A DNA stretch of 64,000 bases, from NCBI GenBank assembly GCA_016177765.1, contig JACOUP010000001.1, positions 62,001 to 126,000 on the forward strand. Direction: 5' to 3'. Made by a program: the position numbers and the translations under genes. This stretch comes from Deltaproteobacteria bacterium (GTDB lineage: Bacteria; UBA10199; JACPAL01; JACOUP01). This document shows, piece after piece, positions 1-8,463 of this stretch. Position 1 is the stretch's first letter. Every line of letters starts with the position of its first letter. The notes under the pieces were generated by a model. It was not told where the DNA came from and searched no databases. It worked only from the letters and a program-made list of their open reading frames with translations.

Positions 1-2
1 TT

Positions 3-566
3 AACAAGTTTCCCGGAGTAGACACCCTCTTGGGCCCGGAGATGAAATCGACCGGCGAGGTGATGGGAATCAACCATTCTTTTGGGGCCGCCTTCGCCAA
101 GTCCCAGCTCGCCGCCTTTAATGCCTTGCCAGCCAAGGGGAAGGTTTTCCTGAGTATCCGAAATTCGGATAAAGGGGAATCGATCCTTCAAACCGCCAGA
201 ACTTTTCACAAACTCAACTTTGCAATCACAGCAACCCGCGGAACGGCCAAATTCCTCAAAACCAACGGCATCCCCTCCGCAACCATGAACAAGGTGAAAG
301 AAGGAAGCCCGCACATCGTGGATGCCCTCAAAGGGGGAGAAATAGCGATGGTCATCAATACCGTCGAAGGGAGGGAATCGGCCGAGGATTCCTATTCCAT
401 CCGGAGGACGACACTTCTCTGCAACATCCCGTATTTCACAACCACCTCAGCCGCGCACGCCGCCTCCGAGGCGATCCGCGAGCTGAAGAAAACAGGATTG
501 GATGTCCGGTCCTTGCAGGAATATCATTTAAAAAAGAAGTTGAATTCAAAAGAGATTCATAGTTAG
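3..566 (+). CDS. carB: Carbamoyl-phosphate synthase large subunit, C-terminal part
   Basis: This is the 3' end of carB; the gene enters from the left edge. The visible 187 residues begin in the second ATP-grasp half (PGVDTLLGPEMKSTGEVMGI) and run into the MGS-like allosteric domain (KGKVFLSIRNSDK; later IAMVINTVEG and YSIRRTTLLCNIPYFTT). CarB makes carbamoyl phosphate from bicarbonate, ATP and ammonia delivered by CarA, for pyrimidine and arginine synthesis in the cytoplasm. An internal ATG at 30 is in frame but is not the gene start, because conserved CarB sequence continues upstream of it. The C-terminal regulatory domain looks intact, with no frameshift. Confidence 0.97.
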   Translation, partial: NKFPGVDTLLGPEMKSTGEVMGINHSFGAAFAKSQLAAFNALPAKGKVFLSIRNSDKGESILQTARTFHKLNFAITATRGTAKFLKTNGIPSATMNKVKEGSPHIVDALKGGEIAMVINTVEGRESAEDSYSIRRTTLLCNIPYFTTTSAAHAASEAIRELKKTGLDVRSLQEYHLKKKLNSKEIHS

Positions 567-596
567 ACTCAGGGCCTCAAACACAAGGAGGGGGAA

Positions 597-749
597 ATGG
601 GCGAAAAAGGATATTGCGTCAAATGCAAGGCGAAGCGGGATATGGGGGATGCCAAGAAGGTGACGATGAAAAATAAGAGGCAGGCCCTCAAGGGGAAATG
701 CACCAAATGCGGCACCGGGATGTACAAAATTCTCGGCCTCAAGAAGTAA
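597..749 (+). CDS. DUF5679-type zinc-ribbon small protein
   Basis: A 50-residue protein starting MGEKGYCVKCKAKRDMGDAK and ending KCTKCGTGMYKILGLKK. Two CxxC pairs (YCVKCK and KCTKCG) form a probable zinc ribbon, and the central VTMKNKRQALKGKC matches the DUF5679 pattern as I know it. It starts 30 nt after carB, behind a strong Shine-Dalgarno (AGGAGGGGGAA), so it may be co-transcribed. The family has no established function; many members are thought to bind nucleic acid or metal, which is inference here. Length is normal for the family. Confidence 0.85.
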   Translation: MGEKGYCVKCKAKRDMGDAKKVTMKNKRQALKGKCTKCGTGMYKILGLKK

Positions 750-827
750 GAATTTAACTTCTTAGAAGTTCATCAATCGGATTAAATAACTTCTATAAGT
801 CATTTAGATTTAGTATTAATTTTTAGT

Positions 828-856
828 TTGCGGCTTAGCCTTATCTTCAGTATAAT
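828..856 (+). promoter_or_regulatory. sigma70-like promoter of the MEDS-domain gene
   Basis: TTGCGG at 828-833, a 17-nt spacer, and a perfect TATAAT at 851-856. The -10 box ends 8 nt before the TTG start at 865, so transcription would begin at or next to that start codon. Confidence 0.6.
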
Positions 857-864
857 GGCGAGGC

Positions 865-1434
865 TTGACACCGCCATCCCGCCACGAATCATTGGATCGC
901 CTGAGCTGGGGGGCTCATCTCTGCCAGTTCTACCACGGTTCTTCTGACTGGCTGGATCTCTTGACCCGTTTTTTTCTGAACGGTTTAAACCAAAACCAGT
1001 TTTGTCTCTGGATCCTGCCACCGGTCATCAAACGTCGGGACTTTGACGAGATGATCAATAAAACCAGGGTCTTTAAAGAAGCGTTCACTTCAGGGCAGAT
1101 GGAAGTAGCGACAGCGACTCGTTGGTATTCCCTCAAGACAGGGTTTGATCCCCACAAGGCCTCTCAACGGCTCCACCTCAAGTATCAGGAATCACTCAAG
1201 AGGGGGTTTGAAGGGATACGGGTGGCAGGGGGACCCCATCATATCAAGGAGAAGATGGTTTGGAAACGGTTCGCCGATTACGAAAAGAGGGTCCATCAGG
1301 AGATAGGGTCCCGCAAGATCATCGCCCTCTGCACCCACTCCTTCACAGAATGCCCGTTGGGCACCATGAACTCCCTCATTCAGTCCCACGACCGGACCCT
1401 CATCCAAAGGAGCGGGCAGTGGGAAGTCCTCTGA
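865..1434 (+). CDS. MEDS domain-containing protein
   Basis: A 189-residue cytoplasmic protein with the MEDS (methanogen/methylotroph DcmR sensory) pattern: WGAHLCQFYHGSSDWLDLLTRFFLNGLNQNQFCLWI near the N terminus, GFEGIRVAGGP in the middle and an IIALCTHSFTECPL segment near the end. MEDS domains occur alone or with histidine kinases and are proposed to sense small ligands. The start is uncertain: TTG at 865 would be leaderless behind the promoter at 828-856, while TTG at 892 (LDRLSWGAHLCQ) is the other option; neither has a Shine-Dalgarno. It stands alone, convergent with speA. Confidence 0.75.
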   Translation: MTPPSRHESLDRLSWGAHLCQFYHGSSDWLDLLTRFFLNGLNQNQFCLWILPPVIKRRDFDEMINKTRVFKEAFTSGQMEVATATRWYSLKTGFDPHKASQRLHLKYQESLKRGFEGIRVAGGPHHIKEKMVWKRFADYEKRVHQEIGSRKIIALCTHSFTECPLGTMNSLIQSHDRTLIQRSGQWEVL

Positions 1435-1465
1435 CATAACGTCGTATAATATATATTATGTAATG

Positions 1466-3493
1466 TTAGCTATTAGGAGGAAGGAGGTCACGGTCTGACA
1501 GATAGGTATAATCCGACAATGCCTTCCGGTAGTCATCCAGGAGCTTCATCCCGAGTGTCGGCTTGATCCGATCCTCCTTAATAGCGGTATCCACCACCCT
1601 CTTGAAGTTCCGGATCAGATCATTCGGGTCATACTGGGTACTCTGAAGGACCTGTTCAATGGTAGAACCCCGGATCACCTCTTCCAGGTAAAACCCGGAT
1701 TCCTCGTCCGGATCCAGAAAGACATGGACCTCATTGGTCCGGCCAAAAAGGTTGTGTTCGTCCCCCATGATATCCTGATAGGCCCCGGAGAGAAAAATCC
1801 CCAGGTAATAGGGATCCTTGCCGATCGGATGGAGCGGCAGGAACTCCCGGACATCCTTGAGGTCGATAAACTCATCGATTTTCCCTTCGGAGTCGCAGGT
1901 AATATCCACCAGCGTCGCCCGATTGGAGGGCTCCTCATTCAATCGGTGGATCGGGATTATGGGAAAAAGCTGACCGATCGCCCAGTTATCCAGTAAGGAC
2001 TGAAAGATGGAAAAATTGCAGACATACTGGTCCGACAGGCTGTTTTCCAACTCCAAAATCTCTTCCGGAATATGCCCGTTGGCCCGGAACTTGTTCACAA
2101 TCTGTTCGGCAATCTGCCAGTAGAGATTTTCCACCTTCGCCTTGACCACCAGATCGAGCAGGCCGACATCAAAGAGACGGATCGACTCCTCCTTGATCTG
2201 TTGCAAGGCATGGTAGACCTCCAGCAGGTTCTTTTTATGGGGAATCTTTCTCCTCAGTGACAAGATGTCCCGGATGATCTTGTGTTCCTTGTCCGAATCG
2301 CTAACCTTCATCAGTTTTGATTCGTGACTCTTCTCCACATTGGCAAATGCCTCAACCACCAGCACGCTGTGATGGGCCACGGTAGACCGGCCGCTCTCCG
2401 AAACAATCACCGGTGGAGGAACCTTCTCATCCTCGCAGATATCCTTGATGTTATAAACGATGGTACTCGCATATTCATCCAGCGAGTAGTTCATGGAGGA
2501 ATGAAAAGAGGTCCCGCTCCCGTCGTAGTCGATCGCCAGCCCCCCTCCCACATCCAGGTATTCCAGTTTTGCGCCGAGTTGAATGAACTTGGCATAGTAC
2601 CGGGTCGCCTCACGGGTCGCCTGCTTGATGTTCATGATATCCGGTACCTGAGAGCCGATATGGAAATGGATCATCTGGAGACAATGCTCCAGCTTGTTTT
2701 CCTGCAGATACTCCCAGGCCTCCAGCGCCTCCGAGGCGGTCAGCCCGAATTTGGCGTCGTCTCCGCTGGAGTCAGCCCATTTTCCGGACCCCTTGCTGGA
2801 AAGCCGGACCCGGATGCCGATGGTTGGCTCGATCTCCATCTGTTGGCTGATCTGGATGATCCGCTCCACCTCATCCACCTTCTCCACCACCAGAATGATC
2901 CTCCGTCCCACCTTCTGCCCGAGCAAGGCCAGACGGATAAAGGCGTTATCCTTATAACCGTTGCAGATAATCAGGCTCTCCGGATTGTCATTGAGGGCCA
3001 GACCGGCCACCAGTTCCGGCTTGCTCCCCACCTCAAGCCCATGGGAAAACTCCCTGCCGGCATCCAGTATCTCATCCACAACCTCTCTTAACTGATTAAC
3101 TTTTATAGGAAATACCCCTTTAAAATGGCCCTTGTATTCGTGTTCCTCGATCGCATTCTTAAAAGCCAGATTGATCGATCGAACCCTGTGCCGGATGATA
3201 TCCTGAAACCGGATCTGAAGCGGAAACCCAAGCCCCATCTCCTTGGCCTCCTGAATGACCGCCATCAAGGAGAGACTCGCCCCCTCCTGGGGCAACGGGG
3301 AACAGATCACCTCCCCTTTTTCATTGACTGAGAAATAACCGGAACCCCAGCTGTTGATGTTATAGACCCGGAGGGAGTCGGCCACCGTCCAGACTTTTTC
3401 CGGCTTTGCCGAAGAATCGTTTTTTGTCGTGCCGTTTTCGACGTTGTTCGCAGAATGACGGGCAGGAACTTCCTTCAAAATCGGCTGTGCCAT
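1466..3493 (-). CDS. speA: Biosynthetic arginine decarboxylase
   Basis: 675 residues, close to the 630-660 typical of SpeA. It decarboxylates arginine to agmatine with PLP, the first step of the agmatine route to putrescine. Visible signatures are the PLP-lysine segment GVFPIKVNQ, the glycine-rich HIGSQVPD, LDVGGGLAIDYDGS, and VSESGRSTVAHH. The first 35 residues (to KPEKVWTVADSLRVYNI) are a low-conservation extension. The ATG at 3493 has no Shine-Dalgarno but lies just below a promoter at 3508-3536. It is downstream of a lipoprotein gene on the same strand (69-nt gap) and has its own promoter, so it is probably a separate unit. Confidence 0.97.
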   Translation of the reverse strand: MAQPILKEVPARHSANNVENGTTKNDSSAKPEKVWTVADSLRVYNINSWGSGYFSVNEKGEVICSPLPQEGASLSLMAVIQEAKEMGLGFPLQIRFQDIIRHRVRSINLAFKNAIEEHEYKGHFKGVFPIKVNQLREVVDEILDAGREFSHGLEVGSKPELVAGLALNDNPESLIICNGYKDNAFIRLALLGQKVGRRIILVVEKVDEVERIIQISQQMEIEPTIGIRVRLSSKGSGKWADSSGDDAKFGLTASEALEAWEYLQENKLEHCLQMIHFHIGSQVPDIMNIKQATREATRYYAKFIQLGAKLEYLDVGGGLAIDYDGSGTSFHSSMNYSLDEYASTIVYNIKDICEDEKVPPPVIVSESGRSTVAHHSVLVVEAFANVEKSHESKLMKVSDSDKEHKIIRDILSLRRKIPHKKNLLEVYHALQQIKEESIRLFDVGLLDLVVKAKVENLYWQIAEQIVNKFRANGHIPEEILELENSLSDQYVCNFSIFQSLLDNWAIGQLFPIIPIHRLNEEPSNRATLVDITCDSEGKIDEFIDLKDVREFLPLHPIGKDPYYLGIFLSGAYQDIMGDEHNLFGRTNEVHVFLDPDEESGFYLEEVIRGSTIEQVLQSTQYDPNDLIRNFKRVVDTAIKEDRIKPTLGMKLLDDYRKALSDYTYLSDRDLLPPNS

Positions 3494-3507
3494 GGAACTT
3501 GAAAAAC

Positions 3508-3536
3508 CATCTAGAACTTTTTTGGCCAGCCGTCAA
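3508..3536 (-). promoter_or_regulatory. sigma70-like promoter of speA
   Basis: On the minus strand: TTGACG (3536-3531), a 17-nt spacer, TAGATG (3513-3508). The start codon at 3493 is 15 nt below the -10 box, giving a leader of about 8 nt without a Shine-Dalgarno. Confidence 0.45.
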
Positions 3537-3562
3537 ACAATTTCGATCTTTAGAGGAGAATT

Positions 3563-4765
3563 TTATTTGGCCACAAGCATCATGTCTGTTGAATAGTCGG
3601 CAGAGGTGATGTTTGGCGCCCCCGACGCAAAGGTATTTCCTGATGGAGCCGGATCGGTTGATATTTTTTTGCACTTGAGTTGCGTCGTCTGGTTGAGCAC
3701 CGTTAATTGGGGCATGCTGAACTCCGCCGCATAAGTAGTCCACTTGTTATCGGTTGGGACTGCCCAACCTAAAACACCATTAGAATCCAGCCCCAAGTAC
3801 CCACCCAAGGTATTATCATTGGGGGGGCCGTTGATGGCACCAGAGACTCCAATAGGGCTACAACTGTCAGGGGTGCCATTGAGTCCCAAAACGAGAAATG
3901 TGGGGGTGGTCGCTGATGAAAAATAGGTGCTAACCGATGTGATCCCTGTCGCCCCTGCCGTACTGCTATTATAACTAAGGGCTGTACCAATCTTGGGGGC
4001 GACATAAAAACCGAGGCTGGCTGGGGCCGTGACGGAAGCGGTCATGTCGGGGCGAAATGGGTCGCTCGAGCCGGAAGAGCCGAGACCGACAGTGCCACCA
4101 CTGACATTCACACGGAAGAACTGAAGACCGCTGATGACAATACTCAACGTCACTGTATCCCCTTTCGCAATCGTGAGAGGCGATGCCAAGTAACTGGTGT
4201 TTCCAAACGTGCTGCCAGAGCTGGTGGTTGTCACCGTCAAATTTTGAGCTCCTCCGGATGGAGACGCACCGGTTGTTATACCAGACGATGTGGTATAAAA
4301 TCCGTTGGTAGAGTCACTGATCAAAATTTGGTAAGTCGCATCGAAATACAGAATAATCGATGCGTAAGTTCCCGGGTCTACCGTAAAGGGACAATCGACA
4401 AGTTTCGCCAGACCAACCTGGCTTCTGTCATACGTGATGGTGCAGGTCGTATTTGAAAGAGCACCCGAGTTGGAGCCAGAACTTGTGACTAAACCGATTG
4501 AGGTGAGCGTGAGGATCATTTTGTCCGGTGAAAGGAGCCAGTTTCCATCGCTCGGAGTCACCGCCGCCTGGCCCAGAGTGACACCTGTTAAAGCTCCGGC
4601 CGAACCAGTAGCAGGTGTAGCGCCATTTAAGAAACTGGCAGTGCCACTGATTGTATCTACACTATCATCACTACTGCTACTACTCGATCCACATCCGCCT
4701 GATGTAAAAAATAAAACGGCTAAAAACAGGCCGCTGACCCCCAGCAATCCGATTTTGCCCTTCAT
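3563..4765 (-). CDS. Secreted lipoprotein of unknown function
   Basis: 400 residues. The N terminus is a lipoprotein-type signal (MKGKIGLLGVSGLFLAVLFF then TSGGC), followed by a Ser/Asp linker (CGSSSSSSDDS). The lipobox is atypical at the -3 position but otherwise convincing. The rest is rich in Thr, Ser and Gly and probably beta-sheet. A segment PDKMILTLTSIGLV resembles short strands also seen in the lipoproteins at 25072 and 47660. A good Shine-Dalgarno (AGGAGG) precedes the ATG. I do not recognise a catalytic motif and assign no function; the likely location is the outer membrane. Confidence 0.75.
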   Translation of the reverse strand: MKGKIGLLGVSGLFLAVLFFTSGGCGSSSSSSDDSVDTISGTASFLNGATPATGSAGALTGVTLGQAAVTPSDGNWLLSPDKMILTLTSIGLVTSSGSNSGALSNTTCTITYDRSQVGLAKLVDCPFTVDPGTYASIILYFDATYQILISDSTNGFYTTSSGITTGASPSGGAQNLTVTTTSSGSTFGNTSYLASPLTIAKGDTVTLSIVISGLQFFRVNVSGGTVGLGSSGSSDPFRPDMTASVTAPASLGFYVAPKIGTALSYNSSTAGATGITSVSTYFSSATTPTFLVLGLNGTPDSCSPIGVSGAINGPPNDNTLGGYLGLDSNGVLGWAVPTDNKWTTYAAEFSMPQLTVLNQTTQLKCKKISTDPAPSGNTFASGAPNITSADYSTDMMLVAK

Positions 4766-4775
4766 GCTTCCTCCT

Positions 4776-4799
4776 TTTTTGTAGCGGGGGTGGGATTTG
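4776..4799. repeat. Direct copy of the initiator-tRNA 3' end
   Basis: 24 bases here (TTTTTGTAGCGGGG...) are identical to 4961-4984, which cover the last 18 bases of the tRNA-fMet gene plus 6 flanking bases. The two copies are 185 bp apart. The last ten bases of this copy (4790-4799, GTGGGATTTG) also pair with CAAATCCCAC at 4908-4917, enclosing a 128-bp GC-rich segment that could fold as a long hairpin. Confidence 0.7.
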
Positions 4800-4930
4800 T
4801 TTCTCCCCCGTCGCTTCGCTCCTCCTCCGAAACCCGGCCGTCCTTGCTGTCGTTCTCCGCCTCAGGCGGATCACTTCTCGTCCGCTGGCGGCGCTTCGGA
4901 TCGGCTTCAAATCCCACTCACACCCATAAA

Positions 4931-4961
4931 ATAGCAAAGGCCCCAATGGGGCCTTTGCTAT
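4931..4961 (-). terminator. Rho-independent terminator after tRNA-fMet
   Basis: A perfect palindrome, ATAGCAAAGGCCCCA paired with TGGGGCCTTTGCTAT, lies 6 nt below the 3' end of the tRNA. On the minus strand it is followed by a short T-rich stretch (TATTTTAT). T residues also flank it on the other side, so it could act in both directions. Confidence 0.8.
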
Positions 4962-4966
4962 TTTTG

Positions 4967-5040
<74 letters not shown>

Positions 5041-5057
5041 GTTTAGGTTCGCGAGGT

Positions 5058-5816
5058 TTAAGGGTTCCCCTCCGCTTTGTCAAGGGGTGTTCCACCCGAG
5101 GGCGTTCCACCCGCCGGCTCCAACCCCTTCTCTACCTCCTTCAACTCCTGCAAACCTTTCTCCAAGAGATCAAGCGCCTCCCTCTCCTCGTCACCAAGAT
5201 CGGCGAGCCGAAGCGCCATTTCAGCCGTATCTTCAAACAACCCCTCCCCCTTTTCCTCCCTTTCCTCCGCCGCGGCGGCATTTTCTGCGGCGGCCTTCTC
5301 CTCAAAATCCTTCAGTGACGGCATGTCGGAGAGGTCCCTCAAACCAAAGAGGGCCAGAAATTCCGGTGTTGTGGCGTAAATCAAAGGACGCCCCGGTTCA
5401 TCCTTCTTCCCGACCACACGGATGAAACGACGCTCCAAGAGCCCCTTCAACACCGCCCCGGAATCGACCCCACGGATATGCTCCACCTCCGGGCGGGTCA
5501 CCGGCTGGCGATAGGCGATGATCGCCAAGCTCTCCAGCGCTGGTGAAGAAAGCCTCGGCGGCCGTCTCTGCTCCAGCTTCTGGACCCATGCGGCAAATTC
5601 GGGCTTCGTCCGAAGCTGATACCCCCCCGAAATCTCTTCGAGCCCAAACCCCCTCCCCTGTTCTTCATATTCCTTCTTCAGGGAGTCCAGGACCTCATGG
5701 ATGACCCCGCCGGAGATCTCCTCATCAAAGACCGCCTGGATCTCTTTAGCCGTCAGCGGTCTGCCGGAGGCAAACAAGAGGGATTCAATAACCTTCTTCA
5801 GCTCTGTATGTTCCAT
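5058..5816 (-). CDS. scpB: Segregation and condensation protein B
   Basis: 252 residues from ATG 5816 (MEHTELKKVIESLLFASGRP). ScpB is the winged-helix kleisin partner that works with ScpA and SMC in chromosome condensation. Motifs: SSPALESLAIIAYRQPVTRPEVEHIRGVDS and DEPGRPLIYATTPEFLALFGL. I chose 5816 because GGAGG lies 10 nt upstream, inside the last codons of scpA; an in-frame start at 5852 would overlap scpA. After residue 180 the tail is acidic and low complexity. Near its end lie two tandem copies of the family-A palindrome (GGTPSGGTP). Confidence 0.93.
   Translation of the reverse strand: MEHTELKKVIESLLFASGRPLTAKEIQAVFDEEISGGVIHEVLDSLKKEYEEQGRGFGLEEISGGYQLRTKPEFAAWVQKLEQRRPPRLSSPALESLAIIAYRQPVTRPEVEHIRGVDSGAVLKGLLERRFIRVVGKKDEPGRPLIYATTPEFLALFGLRDLSDMPSLKDFEEKAAAENAAAAEEREEKGEGLFEDTAEMALRLADLGDEEREALDLLEKGLQELKEVEKGLEPAGGTPSGGTPLDKAEGNP
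5085..5112. repeat. Family-A mini-palindromes (two tandem copies) in scpB
   Basis: GGGTGTTCCACCC at 5085-5097 and GGGCGTTCCACCC at 5100-5112, spaced 15 bp. They encode GGTPSGGTP in frame at the ScpB C terminus. Confidence 0.75.
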
Positions 5817-5821
5817 AGATT

Positions 5822-6541
5822 TTAAGCCTCCATTAACTGCGAGTGGATCCAAATTTCGCCATAGGCACTTTTCTGGGCAACGCGGATCATCTTTAGCTTT
5901 GCCATCTCCAAGATCGCCAGAAATGTCACGACAAGGGTTTCCCGTGTCTTGGCCTCGTTAAAAAAAGCCCTCCACTCGATCTCTTTCTTCCCTTTCAGTT
6001 GATCGACCAGCTCCACCATCCGTTCCGAAACCGAGAGCCGATCCACCTTCACCTCATGCATCCTGTCCTTGGGGAGACGGTTCCAGACCCTCTGAAAGGC
6101 GGAGAGCAACGCTGAGAGATCAACCTCGAGCTCCTCCTCATCCTCAGTCCCAGCCTGAAACCGTTCGGTCGGGTGCCCAAAAACTTCGCGGTCCAGGAGC
6201 GGTTTCTTCTCAAGCCACTGGGAGGCCCTTTTATATTTTTCGTATTCAATCAGCCGCTGGACAAGATCGGCGCGCGGGTCCGGTCCCTCATCCTCCTCCT
6301 CCGAGGCCTCCGGAGGCAAGAGCATTCTGGACTTGATGTAAGCCAGTTCGGAGGCGGTATAGATAAACTCACCGGCCAGATCGACATTCAACTCTTCCGC
6401 CCTGGAGAGGTATTCGAGATACCGGTCCAGAATGAAGGCGATCGGGATATCATGGATATCGATGTCACTCTTGCGGATCAGGTGGAGCAGGAGGTCCAGC
6501 GGCCCTTCAAAACGATCGACTTCAATGGTGTAGTTCTCCAT
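5822..6541 (-). CDS. scpA: Segregation and condensation protein A
   Basis: About 239 residues (MENYTIEVDRFEGPLDLLLHLIRKSDIDIHDIPIAFILD), the kleisin subunit that bridges SMC heads. The opening FEGPLDLLLHLI and LAGEFIYTASELAYIKSRMLLP are family signatures, and the C-terminal winged helix (RETLVVTFLAILEMAKLKMIRVAQ) is present. Start choice: ATG 6541 has AAGG 7 nt upstream, whereas ATG 6547 overlaps the trpS stop (ATGA) with no room for a ribosome site. Translation is probably coupled to trpS. Gene order trpS-scpA-scpB is common. Confidence 0.95.
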   Translation of the reverse strand: MENYTIEVDRFEGPLDLLLHLIRKSDIDIHDIPIAFILDRYLEYLSRAEELNVDLAGEFIYTASELAYIKSRMLLPPEASEEEDEGPDPRADLVQRLIEYEKYKRASQWLEKKPLLDREVFGHPTERFQAGTEDEEELEVDLSALLSAFQRVWNRLPKDRMHEVKVDRLSVSERMVELVDQLKGKKEIEWRAFFNEAKTRETLVVTFLAILEMAKLKMIRVAQKSAYGEIWIHSQLMEA

Positions 6542-6543
6542 CT

Positions 6544-7554
6544 TCATACCTTCATCGCCTTTCGGACCTTCTCCATCGTATTCTGGGCAAGGGCCCTCGC
6601 CTTCTTGGCCCCCTCATCGACCATTTCATCCAGACGGCTCCCCTGTTTCAAGACTTCTTCCCTTTTTCTGCGTATCGGGTCCAGAAATTGATTGATCGTG
6701 GCCACCATCCTCTTTTTATCCTCCACGCAACCGATCTTGGCCTGACGACATTCGGCATCCACCTTCTCCACAACATCCTTGGGGGAGTGGAGTTTGTGAT
6801 AATCAAAGATAAGGCAGATATCCGGGTTCCCGGGATCTTCACGCCTCATCCGGGCCGGGTCGGTAACCGCCGACATTACCTTTTTTTCAATCGTCCCGGC
6901 ATCATCAGAAAGGTAGAGACAATTGTCATAACTCTTGCTCATCTTCCGCCGATCCATCCCCAACAGTTTGGGGGCCTCTGTCAGAAGCGGTTTCGGTTCG
7001 ACAAAAGTTTCACCATAAAGATGATTGAACCGCCGGACGACCTCGCGGGCCAGTTCGATATGGGGGACCTGATCGATCCCGACCGGGACCTTGCCCGCGT
7101 TATAAAGAATAATATCGGCCGTCTGCAGGAGCGGATAACCCAAAAAGCCGTAGGTCGAGAGGTCTTTCGTGGTCAGCTCCTGTTGCATCTCCTTGTAGGA
7201 AGGGACCCTTTCCAGCCAGGGAACAGGGGTTATCATCGAGAGCAACAGATGAAGTTCGGCATGCTCCTTGACATCCGACTGGACAAAAATTGTCGCCTTC
7301 TTCGGGTCCAAACCAACCGCCAGCCAGTCGGCCAGGATTTCCCGCCGGGATTGTCTCAATCCCTCGGGGGAGCTGTATTCCGTGGTCAATCCGTGCCAGT
7401 CGGCGATAAAAAAGAGACAGTCGTACTGGTCTTGCAGTTTCAGCCAGTTTTTCAGGACGCCATGGTAGTGACCCAGGTGGAGTCTCCCTGTTGGGCGCAT
7501 CCCTGAGACGATTCTTTCTTTGGGTGTAACACCCTTGGGTGTAACACCCTTCAT
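6544..7554 (-). CDS. trpS: Tryptophanyl-tRNA synthetase
   Basis: 336 residues, a class I synthetase that charges tRNA-Trp. HIGH-type motif HLGH at residues 26-29 and the KMSKS loop (RKMSKSYDN) near residue 208 are intact. The N terminus is odd: MKGVTPKGVTPK is encoded by two tandem family-A palindromes placed between the ATG (which overlaps the stop of the M50 gene as ATGA) and the normal beginning ERIVSGMRPTGRLHLGH. So the repeat supplied the first 12 codons or was inserted directly after the start. Function should be unaffected, as the extension precedes the Rossmann fold. Confidence 0.97.
   Translation of the reverse strand: MKGVTPKGVTPKERIVSGMRPTGRLHLGHYHGVLKNWLKLQDQYDCLFFIADWHGLTTEYSSPEGLRQSRREILADWLAVGLDPKKATIFVQSDVKEHAELHLLLSMITPVPWLERVPSYKEMQQELTTKDLSTYGFLGYPLLQTADIILYNAGKVPVGIDQVPHIELAREVVRRFNHLYGETFVEPKPLLTEAPKLLGMDRRKMSKSYDNCLYLSDDAGTIEKKVMSAVTDPARMRREDPGNPDICLIFDYHKLHSPKDVVEKVDAECRQAKIGCVEDKKRMVATINQFLDPIRRKREEVLKQGSRLDEMVDEGAKKARALAQNTMEKVRKAMKV
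7522..7549. repeat. Family-A mini-palindromes (two tandem copies) at the trpS start
   Basis: GGGTGTAACACCC at 7522-7534 and again at 7537-7549, an exact 15-bp period. Read in frame as GVTPKGVTPK directly after the first codons of trpS. Confidence 0.85.
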
Positions 7555-8183
7555 GAGAGTAGAACCCCTGCCAAGAGTTGAACTGGTATCATCAGAAATC
7601 GCAGCACCCCCAGATAAAAGGCGGCAATCAGGATCAGAAACCCATAACGCCCGATCTTATGGTAGGTTTCAAGATATTTTTCAGGCAGGATCCCCTCAAG
7701 GACTCCGCCGCCATCCAATGGGTGCAAAGGGATCAGATTAAAGAAACAGAGCATCAGATTCAGATAAACTCCCACCTGCAACATTTCGCCGATAATCAGA
7801 AACGACTTGCCGGGTGAAGGGATTTGTAAAAGAAGTTGAAAAAAACCGGCAAAGAGAAAAGCGAGAAGGAGGTTGGATAAGGGGCCAGCCGCCGCCACAC
7901 GAAGATGCCCTTTTCTCCCTCCCCTCAAATTCCGTGGGTCGACCGGCACCGGTTTGGCCCACCCGAAGGGGATCAGCCCCGGGACCAGAAACATCATGAG
8001 GGGAAAAAGGATCGTCCCGACCAGATCGATGTGGGCCAAGGGGTTGAGCGTGAGCCGCCCCATCAGCCTGGCAGTATTGTCCCCCAGTTTGTTGGCCATA
8101 AAGGCGTGGGAACTTTCGTGAAACGAGAGTGAAAAGAGAAAAACGGGGAGAAAAACGATAAAAAGCCTGATTTTTTCCGTCAT
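7551..8183 (-). CDS. Site-2 protease family (M50) membrane protein
   Basis: 210 residues with about five membrane segments. The zinc motif is HESSH at residues 22-26 and the second metal-binding motif is NLIPLHPLDGGGVL near residue 150. AAAGPLSNLLLAF is the conserved segment between them. These features match the short M50 group that is often adjacent to trpS-scpA-scpB in bacteria. The group presumably cleaves membrane-embedded substrates; the actual substrate is unknown. Its stop overlaps the trpS start (ATGA), so it heads a four-gene operon. The first residues MTEKIRLFIVFLPVFLF form a membrane anchor. Confidence 0.93.
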   Translation of the reverse strand: MTEKIRLFIVFLPVFLFSLSFHESSHAFMANKLGDNTARLMGRLTLNPLAHIDLVGTILFPLMMFLVPGLIPFGWAKPVPVDPRNLRGGRKGHLRVAAAGPLSNLLLAFLFAGFFQLLLQIPSPGKSFLIIGEMLQVGVYLNLMLCFFNLIPLHPLDGGGVLEGILPEKYLETYHKIGRYGFLILIAAFYLGVLRFLMIPVQLLAGVLLS

Positions 8184-8346
8184 TTCGGGGCAATATAACG
8201 GTGCCCCTGCCGCTTGTCAAACCGGATTAATGTGTCAAAACTCCGACGCTTGAGTCTCTCAAAATGAGAAAAACCGGTCTGTCACAGGGGGACAGCCAGA
8301 CGGCCAGGAATTGCCTGAGGTCTTAGACTTCTTTGTAATTCAACAA

Positions 8347-8366
8347 GTTATACGCGTACCTGGCAC
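8347..8366. repeat. GTGCCTGGCAC-type repeat (related to 36479-36499)
   Basis: GTTATACGCGTACCTGGCAC here resembles GTTATACTCGTGCCTGGCAC at 36480-36499 (18 of 20 bases). The surrounding 280 bp (8184-8463), between divergent genes, holds no other gene; a TATAAT box lies at 8406-8411 without a clear -35. Confidence 0.5.
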
Positions 8367-8463
8367 GAATCAGGGATTTCTTTCCAATGGCACACCACTT
8401 GCTTGTATAATAGGGGGAGGTGGTCACTCGCAACTTAAGGGATCTACGGGAACGAAAATAACC

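Noticed and set aside
2324-3091. Plus-strand 255-residue open frame
   Set aside because: Fully inside speA on the opposite strand; a shadow of codon bias with no conserved motif.
8311-8463. Upstream extension of the large lipoprotein
   Set aside because: Would place 51 residues before a clear lipoprotein signal peptide; ATG 8464 is better.
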